From Paramicrobacterium humi (GTDB taxonomy: Bacteria; Actinomycetota; Actinomycetes; Actinomycetales; Microbacteriaceae), in assembly GCF_900105715.1 (NCBI RefSeq), contig NZ_FNRY01000001.1:620001-684000 (forward strand): DNA of 64,000 bases, written 5' to 3'. The translations under genes and the position numbers were made by a program. Of this stretch, positions 50,901 to 61,706 are shown piece by piece. The stretch's first letter is position 1, and each line of letters opens with the position of its first letter. Below the pieces are notes generated by a model. That model was not told the origin of the DNA. It did no database searches and was given only the letters and a program-made list of their open reading frames with translations.

Positions 50901-51635
50901 ATGGCGGATGCCGCGACCGCTCGAACCACGAAGCCGCGCCCCTCTTCGCCCGCCTCGCAGACGCTCAGCCGCGGCATCCAGATCCTCGAACTTCTCGCGG
51001 ACGCGCGCGGCTCCCTCGCTATCGACGAGGTCGCTCAGGCGCTCGGGCTGCATCGCTCGATCGCCTACCGGCTGCTGCGCACGCTCGAGGATCACGGCCT
51101 CGTTGTGCGTGACGCGAACGGCCGGGTCATGCTCGGCGCGCACATGGCCACTCTCGCTGCCGGGGTCGCGCGCGACCTGCAGACGGAAGCGCTCCCCGAG
51201 CTCACCGAGGCCGCGAACGAGCTCGGCATCACGTGCTTCCTCGGAGTGCTCGATCAAGACCAGTGCGTCACTCTCGTGAGCATCGAGCCACGGCACGCGG
51301 TGGCTTCGGTGGCGCAGCGGCCCGGGGCGCGGCATCCCGTCACCGTCGGCGCTCCCGGGAAGGTCATCATGTCGATGCTGTCAAGCGCCGAGTGGCCGGC
51401 AGACGTGTCTGACCGGCTGCGTGCTGACATGGCGGAAACCCTCGAGCGCGGTTACGCGACGAGCCACGACGAGGTCATTCCGACGGTGAAGAGCGTCGCC
51501 GTGCCGCTCGCGCTGCGCGGCAGGCGGCCCGCGGCCCTCGCGGCCGTGTACGTCGGGCCGGCCCACGATCCGGCGATGATCGCGGAGCGCCTCGCCCGCT
51601 CGGCCGCGACGATCCGCGACGCGCTCGGCAGCTGA
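50901..51635 (+). CDS. IclR family transcriptional regulator
   Basis: A 244-residue regulator. The winged helix at residues about 20-75 (LSRGIQILELLADARGSLAIDEVA, HRSIAYRLLRTLEDHGL) precedes the IclR effector domain (AHMATLAAGVARDLQ, APGKVIMSML, ERGYATSHDEVIPTVKSVAVPL). Start at 50901 behind AAGGAGATTCCGC. Divergent from the aromatic hydroxylase; IclR proteins of this type usually activate or repress the next aromatic pathway gene in response to its substrate. Confidence 0.92.
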   Translation: MADAATARTTKPRPSSPASQTLSRGIQILELLADARGSLAIDEVAQALGLHRSIAYRLLRTLEDHGLVVRDANGRVMLGAHMATLAAGVARDLQTEALPELTEAANELGITCFLGVLDQDQCVTLVSIEPRHAVASVAQRPGARHPVTVGAPGKVIMSMLSSAEWPADVSDRLRADMAETLERGYATSHDEVIPTVKSVAVPLALRGRRPAALAAVYVGPAHDPAMIAERLARSAATIRDALGS

Positions 51636-51702
51636 TCAACGCAGGGCGCACCATCGCGGCCGGGAGGCATGTGGCACACTTGAACCGGCGCTGAAGCGCC
51701 GC

Positions 51703-51757
51703 GGCGGTGGGGCTCGCCGCACCCAACCTCGGCGCAAGTCGACAACGGTCCCTCCCT
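51703..51757 (+). promoter_or_regulatory. Fluoride riboswitch (crcB motif) controlling the Shine-Dalgarno
   Basis: The stretch GGCGGTGGGGCTCGCC (51703-51718), then AACCTCGGCGCAAG, and finally ACAACGGTCCCTCC (51742-51755) follows the crcB motif layout, with a few departures from the consensus. It lies directly before two crcB genes. The 3' aptamer strand CCTCCCT (51751-51757) is the exact complement of the ribosome site AGGGAGG (51777-51783), so without fluoride the site can be hidden and with fluoride freed. Confidence 0.72.
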
Positions 51758-51788
51758 CACTCATCGGCGTGCATTCAGGGAGGCAGTC

Positions 51789-52229
51789 ATGGCGCACCAC
51801 GGGCCGCCCCTTCACCTGCAGTGGCGGTTCATCGCGCTCATCGCCGTCGGCGGCGCGATTGGCACGGCGCTTCGAGCGGGCCTCGGCACTGCTCTCGCAA
51901 CCGACGGGTTCCCGGTCGCGACCTTCTCCGTGAACCTCGCGGGCGCGTTCGGGCTCGGGATGCTGCTGGAAGCGCTCGTGCGCTTCGGAAATGACACCGG
52001 GCATCGCCGGGTGCTGCGTCTCGGGCTCGGCACGGGATTCTTCGGCGGCTTCACGACCTACAGCTCGTTCGCGGTCGAGACGGCCGGCTTCCTGACGCGC
52101 GGCGACGACGGGCTCGCTGTCGGCTACGCGCTCGGCACCGTCGTCGCGGGCGCCCTCGCGACCGTTCTCGGAGTGATGGCCGGCGCGACTCTGCACCGGC
52201 GCCGTGCACGTCGAGGACGCGCCGCATGA
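51789..52229 (+). CDS. crcB: Fluoride exporter subunit CrcB/Fluc, first copy
   Basis: A 146-residue protein with four membrane helices. Fluc landmarks: VGGAIGTALRAGLG, FSVNLAGAFGLGML with the channel Asn, and GFFGGFTTYSSFAVE. It starts behind AGGGAGG and ends in an ATGA overlap with the second crcB gene, so the two form the usual antiparallel heterodimeric F- channel pair of actinobacteria. Confidence 0.94.
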   Translation: MAHHGPPLHLQWRFIALIAVGGAIGTALRAGLGTALATDGFPVATFSVNLAGAFGLGMLLEALVRFGNDTGHRRVLRLGLGTGFFGGFTTYSSFAVETAGFLTRGDDGLAVGYALGTVVAGALATVLGVMAGATLHRRRARRGRAA

Positions 52230-52603
52230 CGCCCCTCGTCTTCGCAGCCGTCGCCGTCGCCGGGGGCATCGGCGCAGCCTGTCGCTTCTGGCTCGACAGC
52301 ATCATCACCGCGCGTGCTCGCATCGCCTACCCGCTGGGCACGAGCATCATCAACGTGAGCGGCTCGTTCGCGCTCGGCGTGCTCACCGGAGCGGCGGCCG
52401 GCAGCCTGGTGTCGTCGTCCCTCGCGCTCATCGTCGGCACAGGGTTTCTCGGCGGCTACACGACCTTCAGCACCGCGAGCGTCGAGACCGTTCGACTCGT
52501 GCAGCAGGGGCGCTGGCTCGCCGGCCTCGTCAACGGCATCGGGATGCTGCTGCTCGCTGTCGCCGCGGCCGCCCTCGGCCTGTGGCTGGGCTCGCTGCTC
52601 TGA
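52226..52603 (+). CDS. crcB: Fluoride exporter subunit CrcB/Fluc, second copy
   Basis: A 125-residue four-helix protein: VAGGIGAACRFWLDS, TSIINVSGSFALGVL and GFLGGYTTFSTASVET match Fluc. Coupled to the first copy by a 4-bp overlap and placed under the same riboswitch. The stop codon abuts the next gene on the opposite strand. Confidence 0.94.
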   Translation: MTPLVFAAVAVAGGIGAACRFWLDSIITARARIAYPLGTSIINVSGSFALGVLTGAAAGSLVSSSLALIVGTGFLGGYTTFSTASVETVRLVQQGRWLAGLVNGIGMLLLAVAAAALGLWLGSLL

Positions 52604-53059
52604 TCACTCCCCCCGCAGCGGGTGACGCAAGCGATCGAAGAACACCCACGCGAACCCGGCGATGATCAGCACACCGTCCACGGCGTGGAGGAAGCCGAAC
52701 CACCTGCTGATCCCGAATCCGAGCCCCACGAGCAGACCCTGCACGAAGTAGAGCAGGATGAACAAGACCAGCGGGATGACCCAGACCTTCCAGTTCGCTC
52801 GCGACAAGAGGCCGAGAATGAACATCACCGCCGCAACGATGTAGAGCACTTGCCCGTCGATCGCGTGCGGTTCGAACGCCGCCATGCCCCAGGCCTGGTC
52901 ACCCGGCTTCTCTTCGGCTCCCCAGAAGCCGAGCGCCGCGAACGCCACTTGAAGCAGCGCAAGGACGAGACCGAGCAATGCGACCCATTGCAGGATGCGA
53001 TCGCACACGACGCGCCAGCCGGCGACGCGCTCGACGCGCGCCGTGGTCACTGAACTCAT
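52604..53059 (-). CDS. Hypothetical four-span membrane protein
   Basis: A 151-residue protein with four membrane helices (about residues 20-45, 68-88, 94-114 and 118-140). It starts at 53059 behind GGGGAGGCAATC and abuts crcB tail to tail. The layout resembles small DoxX-like or cytochrome b561-like proteins, but no diagnostic residues are visible. Function unknown. Confidence 0.75.
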   Translation of the reverse strand: MSSVTTARVERVAGWRVVCDRILQWVALLGLVLALLQVAFAALGFWGAEEKPGDQAWGMAAFEPHAIDGQVLYIVAAVMFILGLLSRANWKVWVIPLVLFILLYFVQGLLVGLGFGISRWFGFLHAVDGVLIIAGFAWVFFDRLRHPLRGE

Positions 53060-53220
53060 GATTGCCTCCCCGGCGCCGCCTCGCTGTGGGCGGGGAGGCG
53101 TCATTGCCGAGCCAGGGTTCGTCGGAGACTCCGATGGCTTTAAGGCGCACAGTACTCCGCCGGTCGTCGCGCGGGAAGAGGCGGCGTGTGCCGCAATGTG
53201 GGGGCAAGCGCGCGGTGAAA

Positions 53221-53286
53221 CTAGAAATACCACTGCGGAGTTGCATCGAGAATGTCGTGCACCCGGTCAGCTGACGACCGGCTCAC
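53221..53286 (-). pseudogene. Remnant of a HEPN toxin (HepT) gene
   Basis: From GTG 53286 the peptide reads MSRSSADRVHDILDA and then TPQWYF before a TAG at 53221-53223. The first 15 residues match the usual opening of HepT-type HEPN ribonucleases; the remaining 90 or so are gone. The GTG overlaps the stop of the MNT pseudogene by four bases, as in intact HEPN-MNT operons. Truncated by deletion. Confidence 0.65.
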
Positions 53287-53606
53287 AGTGGCGCCGCATC
53301 GGTCAACGCCGCTTCGGATATCCGCCGCTTCACCAGCTGCGCGGGAAATGCATCGACATCGTCGCCGAGGAGAGCGCGAACCTCTTCGAGCACACCACTC
53401 GATCGCATCAGAATGTTTCCGTCCGCCGGGTCCATGTCAACGAGGATGTCGATATCGCTGTCGGGCCCCGCATCGCCTCAGGCAACCGACCCGAAGAGCC
53501 GCGGGCGCGTCGATCCGTACTTGTCGAGTATCGCGTCAAGTTCAGCCCGACGAACCTCAATGCGCTCACGCAACGCGAGCGCAGATGCCGGGACGCCGGA
53601 TCCCAA
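53283..53606 (-). pseudogene. MNT-type nucleotidyltransferase antitoxin broken by a nonsense codon
   Basis: A 107-codon frame from TTG 53606, disrupted only by TGA at 53478-53480. Before it: LRERIEVRRAELDAILDKYG and RLFGSVA; after it: GDAGPDSDIDILVDMDP and VLEEVRALLGDDVDAF. The minimal nucleotidyltransferase motif GSVxRG...SDxD is complete except that Arg (CGA) has become TGA by one transition. The N-terminus begins beside tRNA-Ser(GCT). MNT proteins AMPylate and neutralise HEPN toxins; here both partners are dead. Confidence 0.75.
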
Positions 53607-53639
53607 GGCTTCGACCTCTCCACGAGGAGAATGGAATGG

Positions 53640-53728
53640 CGGAGACGGAGGGATTTGAACCCTCGGTCCCCTTACGGGGACTCCACCTTAGCAGGGTGGT
53701 GCACTAGGCCTGACTATGCGACGTCTCC
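53640..53728 (-). tRNA. tRNA-Ser (anticodon GCT)
   Basis: Acceptor GGAGACG (53728-53722) pairs with CGTCTCC (53647-53641), discriminator G at 53640. Anticodon loop CTGCTAA gives GCT. Long variable arm as for class II tRNAs; T-arm GAGGGTTCAAATCCCTC. No CCA encoded. Confidence 0.95.
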
Positions 53729-53824
53729 GTGGGCCCGCTGGGCGGACACACGCGTTAAAGCATAACGGGTGAGGGCCTCAGCCTCGAAATCGAGTGCCGG
53801 ATGCCACGCCCGGCGGCATCCGCT

Positions 53825-55060
53825 CTAGTATCCGTTTCCGTCAGCACACGTCTCGAGCGACGCATTCTGGCCGTGGATGCTGTCGGGCAGTTCCACGGTG
53901 CCGTCCTCGGGAGGCGTCGTGCTGTCGGGAGAATCCGTCGCCGGCGGCGTCGTCGGCGGGGCGGTGGACTCTCCGTCCTGCGGGATCGAACCGCCCGTGC
54001 CACCGGTTACGGACAGGTTCTTGTCCTGCTTGATCGCGTCGAAAAGCGTGTTCGCGTCGGTCGTGAGCGGAGAGACGCCGCCGTCGACATAGTAGTTCGG
54101 GTACTGCACGAACGTGATCTTGTCGGTCGGGATGTCGGCGAGCGTCATGCCGATCGACACCATCGTGTTGATGTTGTTGAGGCTCTGCGAGAACTGCATG
54201 TTCGTCGCGGCGACCTTCGCGATGCTGTAGAGCTTGACCGGGTCGGTGAGCGTCTCGGCCGACTTGAGCTCGCGCACGAGCGCCGAGAGGAAGAGCTGCT
54301 GGTTGCTGATTCGGCCGAGGTCGGAGCCGTCGCTCACGCCGTGTCGGGTGCGCAGGAACTGCAGCGCGTCCTTGCCCTTGAGCGAGACGTTGCCGGCCGG
54401 CAGGTCGAGATCGGTCTTCGAGTCCTTGATCGACTTCGCGAGGCACACCTCGACGCCGCCGATCGCGTTCGACAGCGCGATGACGCCGTTGAACTGCACT
54501 TCGGCGGCGAACGGGATGTCGAGACCCGTGAGGTCCTCGACCGCGAGCACCGTGCACGCCATGCCGCCGTAGGAGAGGGTCGTGTTGATCTTCTGGCGGC
54601 TCATCGCCGGGTAGCTGCCGACCTGCTCGCCATCCTCATTGAACCTGGGGCACGACGGGATGGGCACGAACATGTCGCGCGGGAAGCTGACGACAGTCGC
54701 GTTGCTGTGGTCCTCGGCGACGTGCAGCAGCATCGTGACGTCGTTGAGGTTTCCCGTCTCGCGCGCGGGGTTGCCGTAGCCATCGCCCTGGCCGGCGCGG
54801 CTGTCGCTTCCGATCAGCAGCAGGTTCACTCCGCCCTCGATCGAGTTGATGTCGGGAGCGGCCTGCCCGGGGGTCTCGCCCGCGAGCACCGCGCCCTTCG
54901 AGGTCGTGTTCACGACGTCGGTCACCGCCCATGCCGCGACCCCGCCGACGCTCACAAGCGCCACGGCGACGGCGCACGCGACGAACTTGCCGGCCGTCTG
55001 CCAGACGCCGCGCCGCGGCAAGCGGCCATGCCGGGCGATAGTGGACGAGCGTCGCGCCAC
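53825..55060 (-). CDS. LytR-CpsA-Psr (LCP) family cell-wall polymer transferase
   Basis: A 411-residue membrane-anchored enzyme. Start is GTG 55060 behind GAGAGGAACCCGC. One N-terminal membrane helix (residues about 25-47) precedes the LCP domain: LLIGSDSRAGQGDGYG, RSDT-like NDVTMLLHV, SFPRDMFVPIP and DLGRISNQQLFLSAL, with the conserved Arg/Asp residues that bind the polyprenyl diphosphate. The C-terminal Ser/Thr/Pro-rich tail is extracellular. LCP proteins attach polymers such as teichoic acids or arabinogalactan-like chains to peptidoglycan. Confidence 0.93.
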   Translation of the reverse strand: MARRSSTIARHGRLPRRGVWQTAGKFVACAVAVALVSVGGVAAWAVTDVVNTTSKGAVLAGETPGQAAPDINSIEGGVNLLLIGSDSRAGQGDGYGNPARETGNLNDVTMLLHVAEDHSNATVVSFPRDMFVPIPSCPRFNEDGEQVGSYPAMSRQKINTTLSYGGMACTVLAVEDLTGLDIPFAAEVQFNGVIALSNAIGGVEVCLAKSIKDSKTDLDLPAGNVSLKGKDALQFLRTRHGVSDGSDLGRISNQQLFLSALVRELKSAETLTDPVKLYSIAKVAATNMQFSQSLNNINTMVSIGMTLADIPTDKITFVQYPNYYVDGGVSPLTTDANTLFDAIKQDKNLSVTGGTGGSIPQDGESTAPPTTPPATDSPDSTTPPEDGTVELPDSIHGQNASLETCADGNGY

Positions 55061-55224
55061 GCGGGTTCCTCTCGCAGACAACAAGTGAGACTTCGGGCCG
55101 TATCGGCCTTCGCTAGTGTGAACTGGCCCAAATGCGCAGATCACCGACGTTTACTTTAAGCCCACGATGCTGAGAACACGGTAAACGGCGCCTGCGGGAG
55201 TCCGCAATCGCCCCCTCTTGCGGG

Positions 55225-55683
55225 TCAGCGGCGCCGAGCTGCCGTGTGACTGATGGCGCGCACCGCCTCGATCACGGCGCTGCCGACGAGCACGGCAGCG
55301 CCCACCCAGATCGCGCGCCCCGGCGCGTCGGTCAGAAACGTCTCGCGCACGGGCTGCTCGGGGATGAACACGAGCCCGGTGAGAACGACGGCAACGAACA
55401 CGAGGAAGAACGCGCTCAGCGGAGCGATGAATGTGCGCCACACTGCCCGCCAGCCGATGAAGCGGCGTGCCAGCCGCCAGGCGAAGACGAACCCGCCGGC
55501 GACCCCAAACGCCAGCCAGCCGTAGTTGAGCGTGCTGAATCCGGTAATGCCGACGAAGTCAAAGCGACGGATGATCGCGAAGTAGAGGTCAACCACCGCG
55601 GCGGCGACCAACGCCGTGATCCACGGCCAGCGAAGGATGACCGACCATGACGTCCATGCGGATGCTGCCTCACGATTGGTCAT
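55225..55683 (-). CDS. Hypothetical membrane protein, four spans
   Basis: A 152-residue protein with four predicted helices (about 15-38, 45-68, 85-108 and 122-142). The ATG at 55683 is the best start by position; the ribosome site is weak. It stands alone between tRNA-Ser and the LCP gene. No recognised family. Confidence 0.7.
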   Translation of the reverse strand: MTNREAASAWTSWSVILRWPWITALVAAAVVDLYFAIIRRFDFVGITGFSTLNYGWLAFGVAGGFVFAWRLARRFIGWRAVWRTFIAPLSAFFLVFVAVVLTGLVFIPEQPVRETFLTDAPGRAIWVGAAVLVGSAVIEAVRAISHTAARRR

Positions 55684-55754
55684 CGCGCTCCATCCCTCGT
55701 CACCCGGAACACGTGCGCCTGCCGTCTTCGAGGTCCAGACGGCGACGTCACACA

Positions 55755-55840
55755 GCGGAGGGCGTGGGATTCGAACCCACGAGACATTTCTGCCCACTGG
55801 TTTTCAAGACCAGCTCCATCGGCCGCTCGGACAGCCCTCC
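55755..55840 (-). tRNA. tRNA-Ser (anticodon TGA)
   Basis: Acceptor GGAGGGC (55840-55834) pairs with GCCCTCC (55762-55756), discriminator G. Anticodon loop CTTGAAA gives TGA. Class II with a long variable arm; T-arm GTGGGTTCGAATCCCAC. Lies 0.8 kb from serS. Confidence 0.95.
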
Positions 55841-55895
55841 TCGTCACCGCACGCGGCGACGCTGACCGATTCTACCCGACAGGGTCAGGACGCCG

Positions 55896-56690
55896 TCACA
55901 GCGAGGCGAGCACGTGAGCGAGGCCGTCGTCGGAGATGCTCGCCGCGACCTCGGTCGCGGCATCCTTCACCTCATCGGGCGCCTGGCCCATCGCGACGCC
56001 ACGCCCGAGCTCACCGGCCCACTTGAGCAGCTCGACGTCGTTGCGTCCGTCGCCGACAGCGACGAGTCGCGATTGCGGGGCGCCGATCCATTCCCGCACG
56101 CGCTCCATGGCGGTCGACTTGTTCACGCCGAACGGGGCGATGTCGAGCCACGCCGTCCAGCCGATCGCGTAGGTGACCTTGTGCAGCCCCATCTCCTCGA
56201 CGACGCGCAGGAACTCCTGCTCGTCGTGCCCGGGCGAGACCACCACGACGCGCGTGACGGGCTTGTGCAAGAGCTGTTCGAACTCGACCTGCTCGGCGCC
56301 GTCGAGATTCCAGTCCGTCATTCCCTGCGTGTATCGGCGGAAGCCGTCGGGGTACTCGACCATGTAGCGGCCGTCGTCGAGGTTCTCGTGGATGAGCTGC
56401 AGCACCTCGGTCGGGTCGAAGGTCTCCACGTGATGGCGCACGTACTCGTCGCCCTCGCGCTTCATGATGAGCGCGCCGTTCGCGCACACCGCGTAGTCGC
56501 TCTGCAGGCCGAGCTCGTCGAGAACGGGCTTCGTCGACTCCCAGCTTCGGCCGGTCGCGAGCATGAGTTCGTGACCCTGATCGGATGCCGCGAGCACGGC
56601 CTTCCGCACGGCCGGCGAGATCTCGCCGTCCTCGTGCAGAACCGTGCCGTCGACGTCGAGCGCGACGAGCAGGGGGCCGTCCGGGCTCAC
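55896..56690 (-). CDS. Cof-type HAD phosphatase
   Basis: A 264-residue HAD hydrolase: motif [12 protein letters not shown] (residues about 8-18), motif [10 protein letters not shown], the Lys in [12 protein letters not shown], motif [15 protein letters not shown], with a large C2 cap typical of the Cof/YidA group. It starts at GTG 56690, overlapping the serS stop by four bases (GTGA). Such enzymes hydrolyse small sugar phosphates and flavin precursors. Linkage to serS is positional only. Confidence 0.9.
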   Translation of the reverse strand: MSPDGPLLVALDVDGTVLHEDGEISPAVRKAVLAASDQGHELMLATGRSWESTKPVLDELGLQSDYAVCANGALIMKREGDEYVRHHVETFDPTEVLQLIHENLDDGRYMVEYPDGFRRYTQGMTDWNLDGAEQVEFEQLLHKPVTRVVVVSPGHDEQEFLRVVEEMGLHKVTYAIGWTAWLDIAPFGVNKSTAMERVREWIGAPQSRLVAVGDGRNDVELLKWAGELGRGVAMGQAPDEVKDAATEVAASISDDGLAHVLASL

Positions 56691-57952
56691 GCGACGGGCT
56701 CCGCGACCTCGAGCCCTCCCAGGTAGGGGCGCAGCGCCTCCGGGATGACGACCGAACCGTCGGCCTGCTGGTGGGTCTCGAGGATCGCGACAAGCCAGCG
56801 CGTCGTCGCGAGGGTTCCGTTGAGGGTCGCGACGGGAGCCGTCTTCCCACTCTCGGTGCGATAGCGGGTGTCGAGCCGACGCGCCTGGTACGTCGTGCAG
56901 TTCGAGGTGGACGTGAGCTCGCGGTACGCGTCTTGCGTCGGCACCCACGCCTCGACGTCGAACTTGCGGGCCGCGCTCGAGCCGAGGTCGCCCGCCGCGG
57001 TGTCGATGACGCGGTAGCTCAGGCCGAGCGACTGCAGCATGTCCTCCTGCCAGCCGAGCAGGCGCTCGTGCTCCGCCTGCGCTGCGTCGGGAGTCGTGTA
57101 GACGAACATCTCGAGCTTGTTGAACTGGTGCACGCGGATGATGCCGCGCGTGTCCTTGCCGTACGAGCCGGCCTCGCGCCGGTAGCACGTCGACCAGCCG
57201 GCGTAGCGCAGCGGGCCTGCGGAGAGGTCGAGGATCTCGTCGGCGTGGTAGCCGGCGAGCGCGACCTCGCTCGTGCCCGTCAGGAACAGATCGTCGGCCT
57301 CGAGCTTGTACACCTCGTCGGCGTGCTCGCCGAGGAACCCGGTTCCCGACATGATCTCAGGCTTGACGAGCGTCGGGGTGATGAGCGGCGTGAATCCCGC
57401 GGCGAGCGCACGGTCGAGGCCGAGGCTCATGAGGGCGATCTCGAGACGCGCGCCGATGCCCTTGAGGTAGTAGAACCGCGCGCCCGACACCTTGGTGCCG
57501 CGCGCCATGTCGATAGCGTCGAGCCTCTCGCCGATCTCGAGGTGGTCACGCGGCTCGAAATCGAAGCGCGGCTTCTCGCCGACGGTGCGCAGCGTCACGA
57601 AGTCCGCCTCGCCGCCCGCCGGCACGCCATCGATGATGACGTTCTGGATGCCGCCGGCGATCTCGCCGAACCGGGTCTCCGCGGCCGAGGCCTCGTGCTG
57701 CGCTTCCTTCACGCGCGCGGCGAGCTGCTGCACTTCGGCGACGAGCGCCTTCTTCTCCTCCTTGGGCGCCTTCGCGACCTTCTTGCCGAACGCATTCTGC
57801 TCGGCGCGCAGCTGCTCGAACTCGTTGATGGCGCTGCGCCTGGCGGCATCCGCCTCGATGGCCTCATCGACGAGGTCGACGCGTGATCCGCGCGCCTGCT
57901 GCGAACGACGGATGATATCGGGGTTTTCGCGCAAGAGTACGGGATCGATCAC
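56687..57952 (-). CDS. serS: Seryl-tRNA synthetase
   Basis: A 421-residue class II synthetase. The N-terminal coiled coil (residues about 30-100) that grips the long arm of tRNA-Ser is rich in Glu/Lys/Ala; motif 2 is [17 protein letters not shown] and motif 3 [17 protein letters not shown]. Start GTG 57952 is 7 bases after a minus-strand TAGACT with no Shine-Dalgarno, fitting a leaderless start. Two tRNA-Ser genes lie nearby. Confidence 0.96.
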   Translation of the reverse strand: MIDPVLLRENPDIIRRSQQARGSRVDLVDEAIEADAARRSAINEFEQLRAEQNAFGKKVAKAPKEEKKALVAEVQQLAARVKEAQHEASAAETRFGEIAGGIQNVIIDGVPAGGEADFVTLRTVGEKPRFDFEPRDHLEIGERLDAIDMARGTKVSGARFYYLKGIGARLEIALMSLGLDRALAAGFTPLITPTLVKPEIMSGTGFLGEHADEVYKLEADDLFLTGTSEVALAGYHADEILDLSAGPLRYAGWSTCYRREAGSYGKDTRGIIRVHQFNKLEMFVYTTPDAAQAEHERLLGWQEDMLQSLGLSYRVIDTAAGDLGSSAARKFDVEAWVPTQDAYRELTSTSNCTTYQARRLDTRYRTESGKTAPVATLNGTLATTRWLVAILETHQQADGSVVIPEALRPYLGGLEVAEPVA

Positions 57953-57959
57953 ACTGCCA

Positions 57960-57984
57960 AGTCTAAGCGTGATGCCGATAGGTT
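57960..57984. promoter_or_regulatory. Divergent leaderless promoters of serS and the lipid kinase
   Basis: TAGACT on the minus strand (57960-57965) is 7 bases from the serS GTG; TAGGTT on the plus strand (57979-57984) is 6 bases from the kinase ATG. The two starts are only 38 bp apart, so the promoters must interleave. Confidence 0.55.
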
Positions 57985-57990
57985 TCTGCT

Positions 57991-58971
57991 ATGAGCGGTG
58001 AGGGTGGGAAGTTCGCGACGGTTGTCTACAACCCGATCAAGGGCAATGCGTCGAGCGTGAAGCGCCATTTCACCGAGGGCGCCGAGAAACACGGCTGGGC
58101 CGCTCCGAAGTTCATCGAGACGAGCGAGGCCGACCCGGGCGTGGCCATGGCGCGCGAGGCCGTCGCCGACGGCGCGGCGATCGTCGTCGCGGCGGGTGGC
58201 GACGGCACGGTCCGCTGCGTCGCGGAGGGACTGCGCGACAGTGGCGTGCCCCTCGCGCTCGTGCCGTCGGGGACGGGAAACCTTCTCGCACGCAACCTCG
58301 ACATTCCGCTTGGCAGCATCCATCAGGCCGCGACGATCGCGTACACGGGCGAGACCCGCACGATCGACCTGGGCATCGCCGAGGTCAAGCCGCCGAACGG
58401 TCCCACGAGCGAGCACGCGTTCCTCGTCATGGCGGGGATGGGCATCGACGCGCAGATGATCGCGAACACGAACGACGAGCTCAAGAAGACCGTCGGCTGG
58501 CTTGCGTACGCGGATGCCGTCATCCGCTCGGTCGCGGGGCTCAAGCCGTTCCGCATCCGCTACCAGCTCGCCGACAGTCCGCGGCACAGCGCCCACGTCA
58601 GCACGATCCTCGTCGCGAACTGCGGAACGCTGCCTGCCGGCATCGAGCTGCTGCCCGATGCGCGGATCGATGACGGTCAGCTCGACGTCGCCGTGTTGCA
58701 GCCCAACGGCGTGCTCGGCTGGCTGCAGGTGTGGCGCAAGGTGCGCTGGGAGAACGGGATGCTGCGGCGATCGAGCATCGGACGCCGCATCATCAAGGCG
58801 ACAGAGGGCAAAGACAGCACGATCACATACTTGCGGTCGCCGAGCGTAACGATTCGGCCCGACGAGAGTCAGGAACTCGAGCTCGACGGCGACGAGTTCG
58901 GCGCGGCGAGCGCGGTGCGCTTCACGGTGGATCCGGGAGCGCTCCGCGTGCGGGTTCCCGCGAAGCGCTGA
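57991..58971 (+). CDS. Diacylglycerol kinase family lipid kinase
   Basis: A 326-residue cytoplasmic kinase: nucleotide-binding GGDGTVRCVAEGL (residues about 69-81) and VPSGTGNLLARNL (about 91-103) in the DAGK catalytic domain, followed by the NAD-kinase-like fold's AGMGIDAQM. It phosphorylates diacylglycerol or a related lipid. The start is leaderless by position of the -10. Divergent from serS. Confidence 0.93.
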   Translation: MSGEGGKFATVVYNPIKGNASSVKRHFTEGAEKHGWAAPKFIETSEADPGVAMAREAVADGAAIVVAAGGDGTVRCVAEGLRDSGVPLALVPSGTGNLLARNLDIPLGSIHQAATIAYTGETRTIDLGIAEVKPPNGPTSEHAFLVMAGMGIDAQMIANTNDELKKTVGWLAYADAVIRSVAGLKPFRIRYQLADSPRHSAHVSTILVANCGTLPAGIELLPDARIDDGQLDVAVLQPNGVLGWLQVWRKVRWENGMLRRSSIGRRIIKATEGKDSTITYLRSPSVTIRPDESQELELDGDEFGAASAVRFTVDPGALRVRVPAKR

Positions 58972-58996
58972 GCCCTCCCTGCGCCGGGAGACGCGA

Positions 58997-59041
58997 AGAG
59001 GCGGCCGGGCCGAAGAACCTGTCCTCGTCCCGGCCGCCTCT
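58997..59041. terminator. Bidirectional terminator
   Basis: AGAGGCGGCCGGG (58997-59009) pairs with CCCGGCCGCCTCT (59029-59041) around a 19-base loop, between the convergent kinase and gdhA genes. Confidence 0.7.
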
Positions 59042-59059
59042 CGACCAGCTGTGCGGTGT

Positions 59060-61083
<2,024 letters not shown>

Positions 61084-61085
61084 GG

Positions 61086-61640
61086 TCAGCGGTTTCCCGC
61101 GCGCCCACGCAGCCACGTCGCGGCAGCGAAGAACACGGCCCCGACGGCGGCCAGCAGGCCGACGAGCACCGCGAGCGGCGCGATTCCCCAGCTGACTTGA
61201 GTGGCGACGTACTCCTTCACGTCGTCTTCCTGGTTCGTGAAGCCGCCGAACATCCGGTCCACCATCGCCGCCGTGGCGTCGCCGTAGGCGCTGAGCCCCC
61301 ACACGATCAGTCCGATGCTGACCACGACGATCACCCACAGGAAGGGATTGCGCAGCAGGAGCGCGACCGGACCGAGCCGCGCGGGAGCGGCATCCGCCTT
61401 GGCCATCTCCTCGGCCTCGGCGATCGCCTCGGGCGTGAGCTCATCGGCGTGGAAAACGTCCACGTCGTCGTCGGATGCCGCGCGTCGGGCGTGCGCGGCG
61501 GTCGCCGTGGTCGGCGACGGCACCCGATGCTCATCGACTCTCGACTCGGCGGGCGGCGCCGCGGGCGAACCATGCCGGTCGGGGTCGTAGCCGGGCTGGA
61601 AGCGCGGATCGTAGCGCGGGTCGAACTCGGGTGGCGTCAC
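61086..61640 (-). CDS. Membrane protein with a long disordered N-terminus
   Basis: A 184-residue protein starting at GTG 61640 behind AAGGAGCAGGCA. Residues 1-60 are Pro/Asp/Arg-rich and disordered, 65-90 form an Ala/Glu helix, and two membrane helices follow (about 95-118 and 152-175). It precedes the smaller membrane protein by a few bases. Function unknown; both may act together in the envelope. Confidence 0.7.
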   Translation of the reverse strand: MTPPEFDPRYDPRFQPGYDPDRHGSPAAPPAESRVDEHRVPSPTTATAAHARRAASDDDVDVFHADELTPEAIAEAEEMAKADAAPARLGPVALLLRNPFLWVIVVVSIGLIVWGLSAYGDATAAMVDRMFGGFTNQEDDVKEYVATQVSWGIAPLAVLVGLLAAVGAVFFAAATWLRGRAGNR

Positions 61641-61706
61641 TGCCTGCTCCTTCGCCTTGTTACGGGCTAGTCTGCCGTACTCCCGACCGCGCTCGCGAGA
61701 GAGCGG

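Noticed and set aside
53060-53728. tRNA-Ser(GCT) as an attachment site of a resident element
   Set aside because: I find no direct repeat of the tRNA 3' end in the window and no integrase; only the dead HEPN-MNT pair hints at a past insertion.
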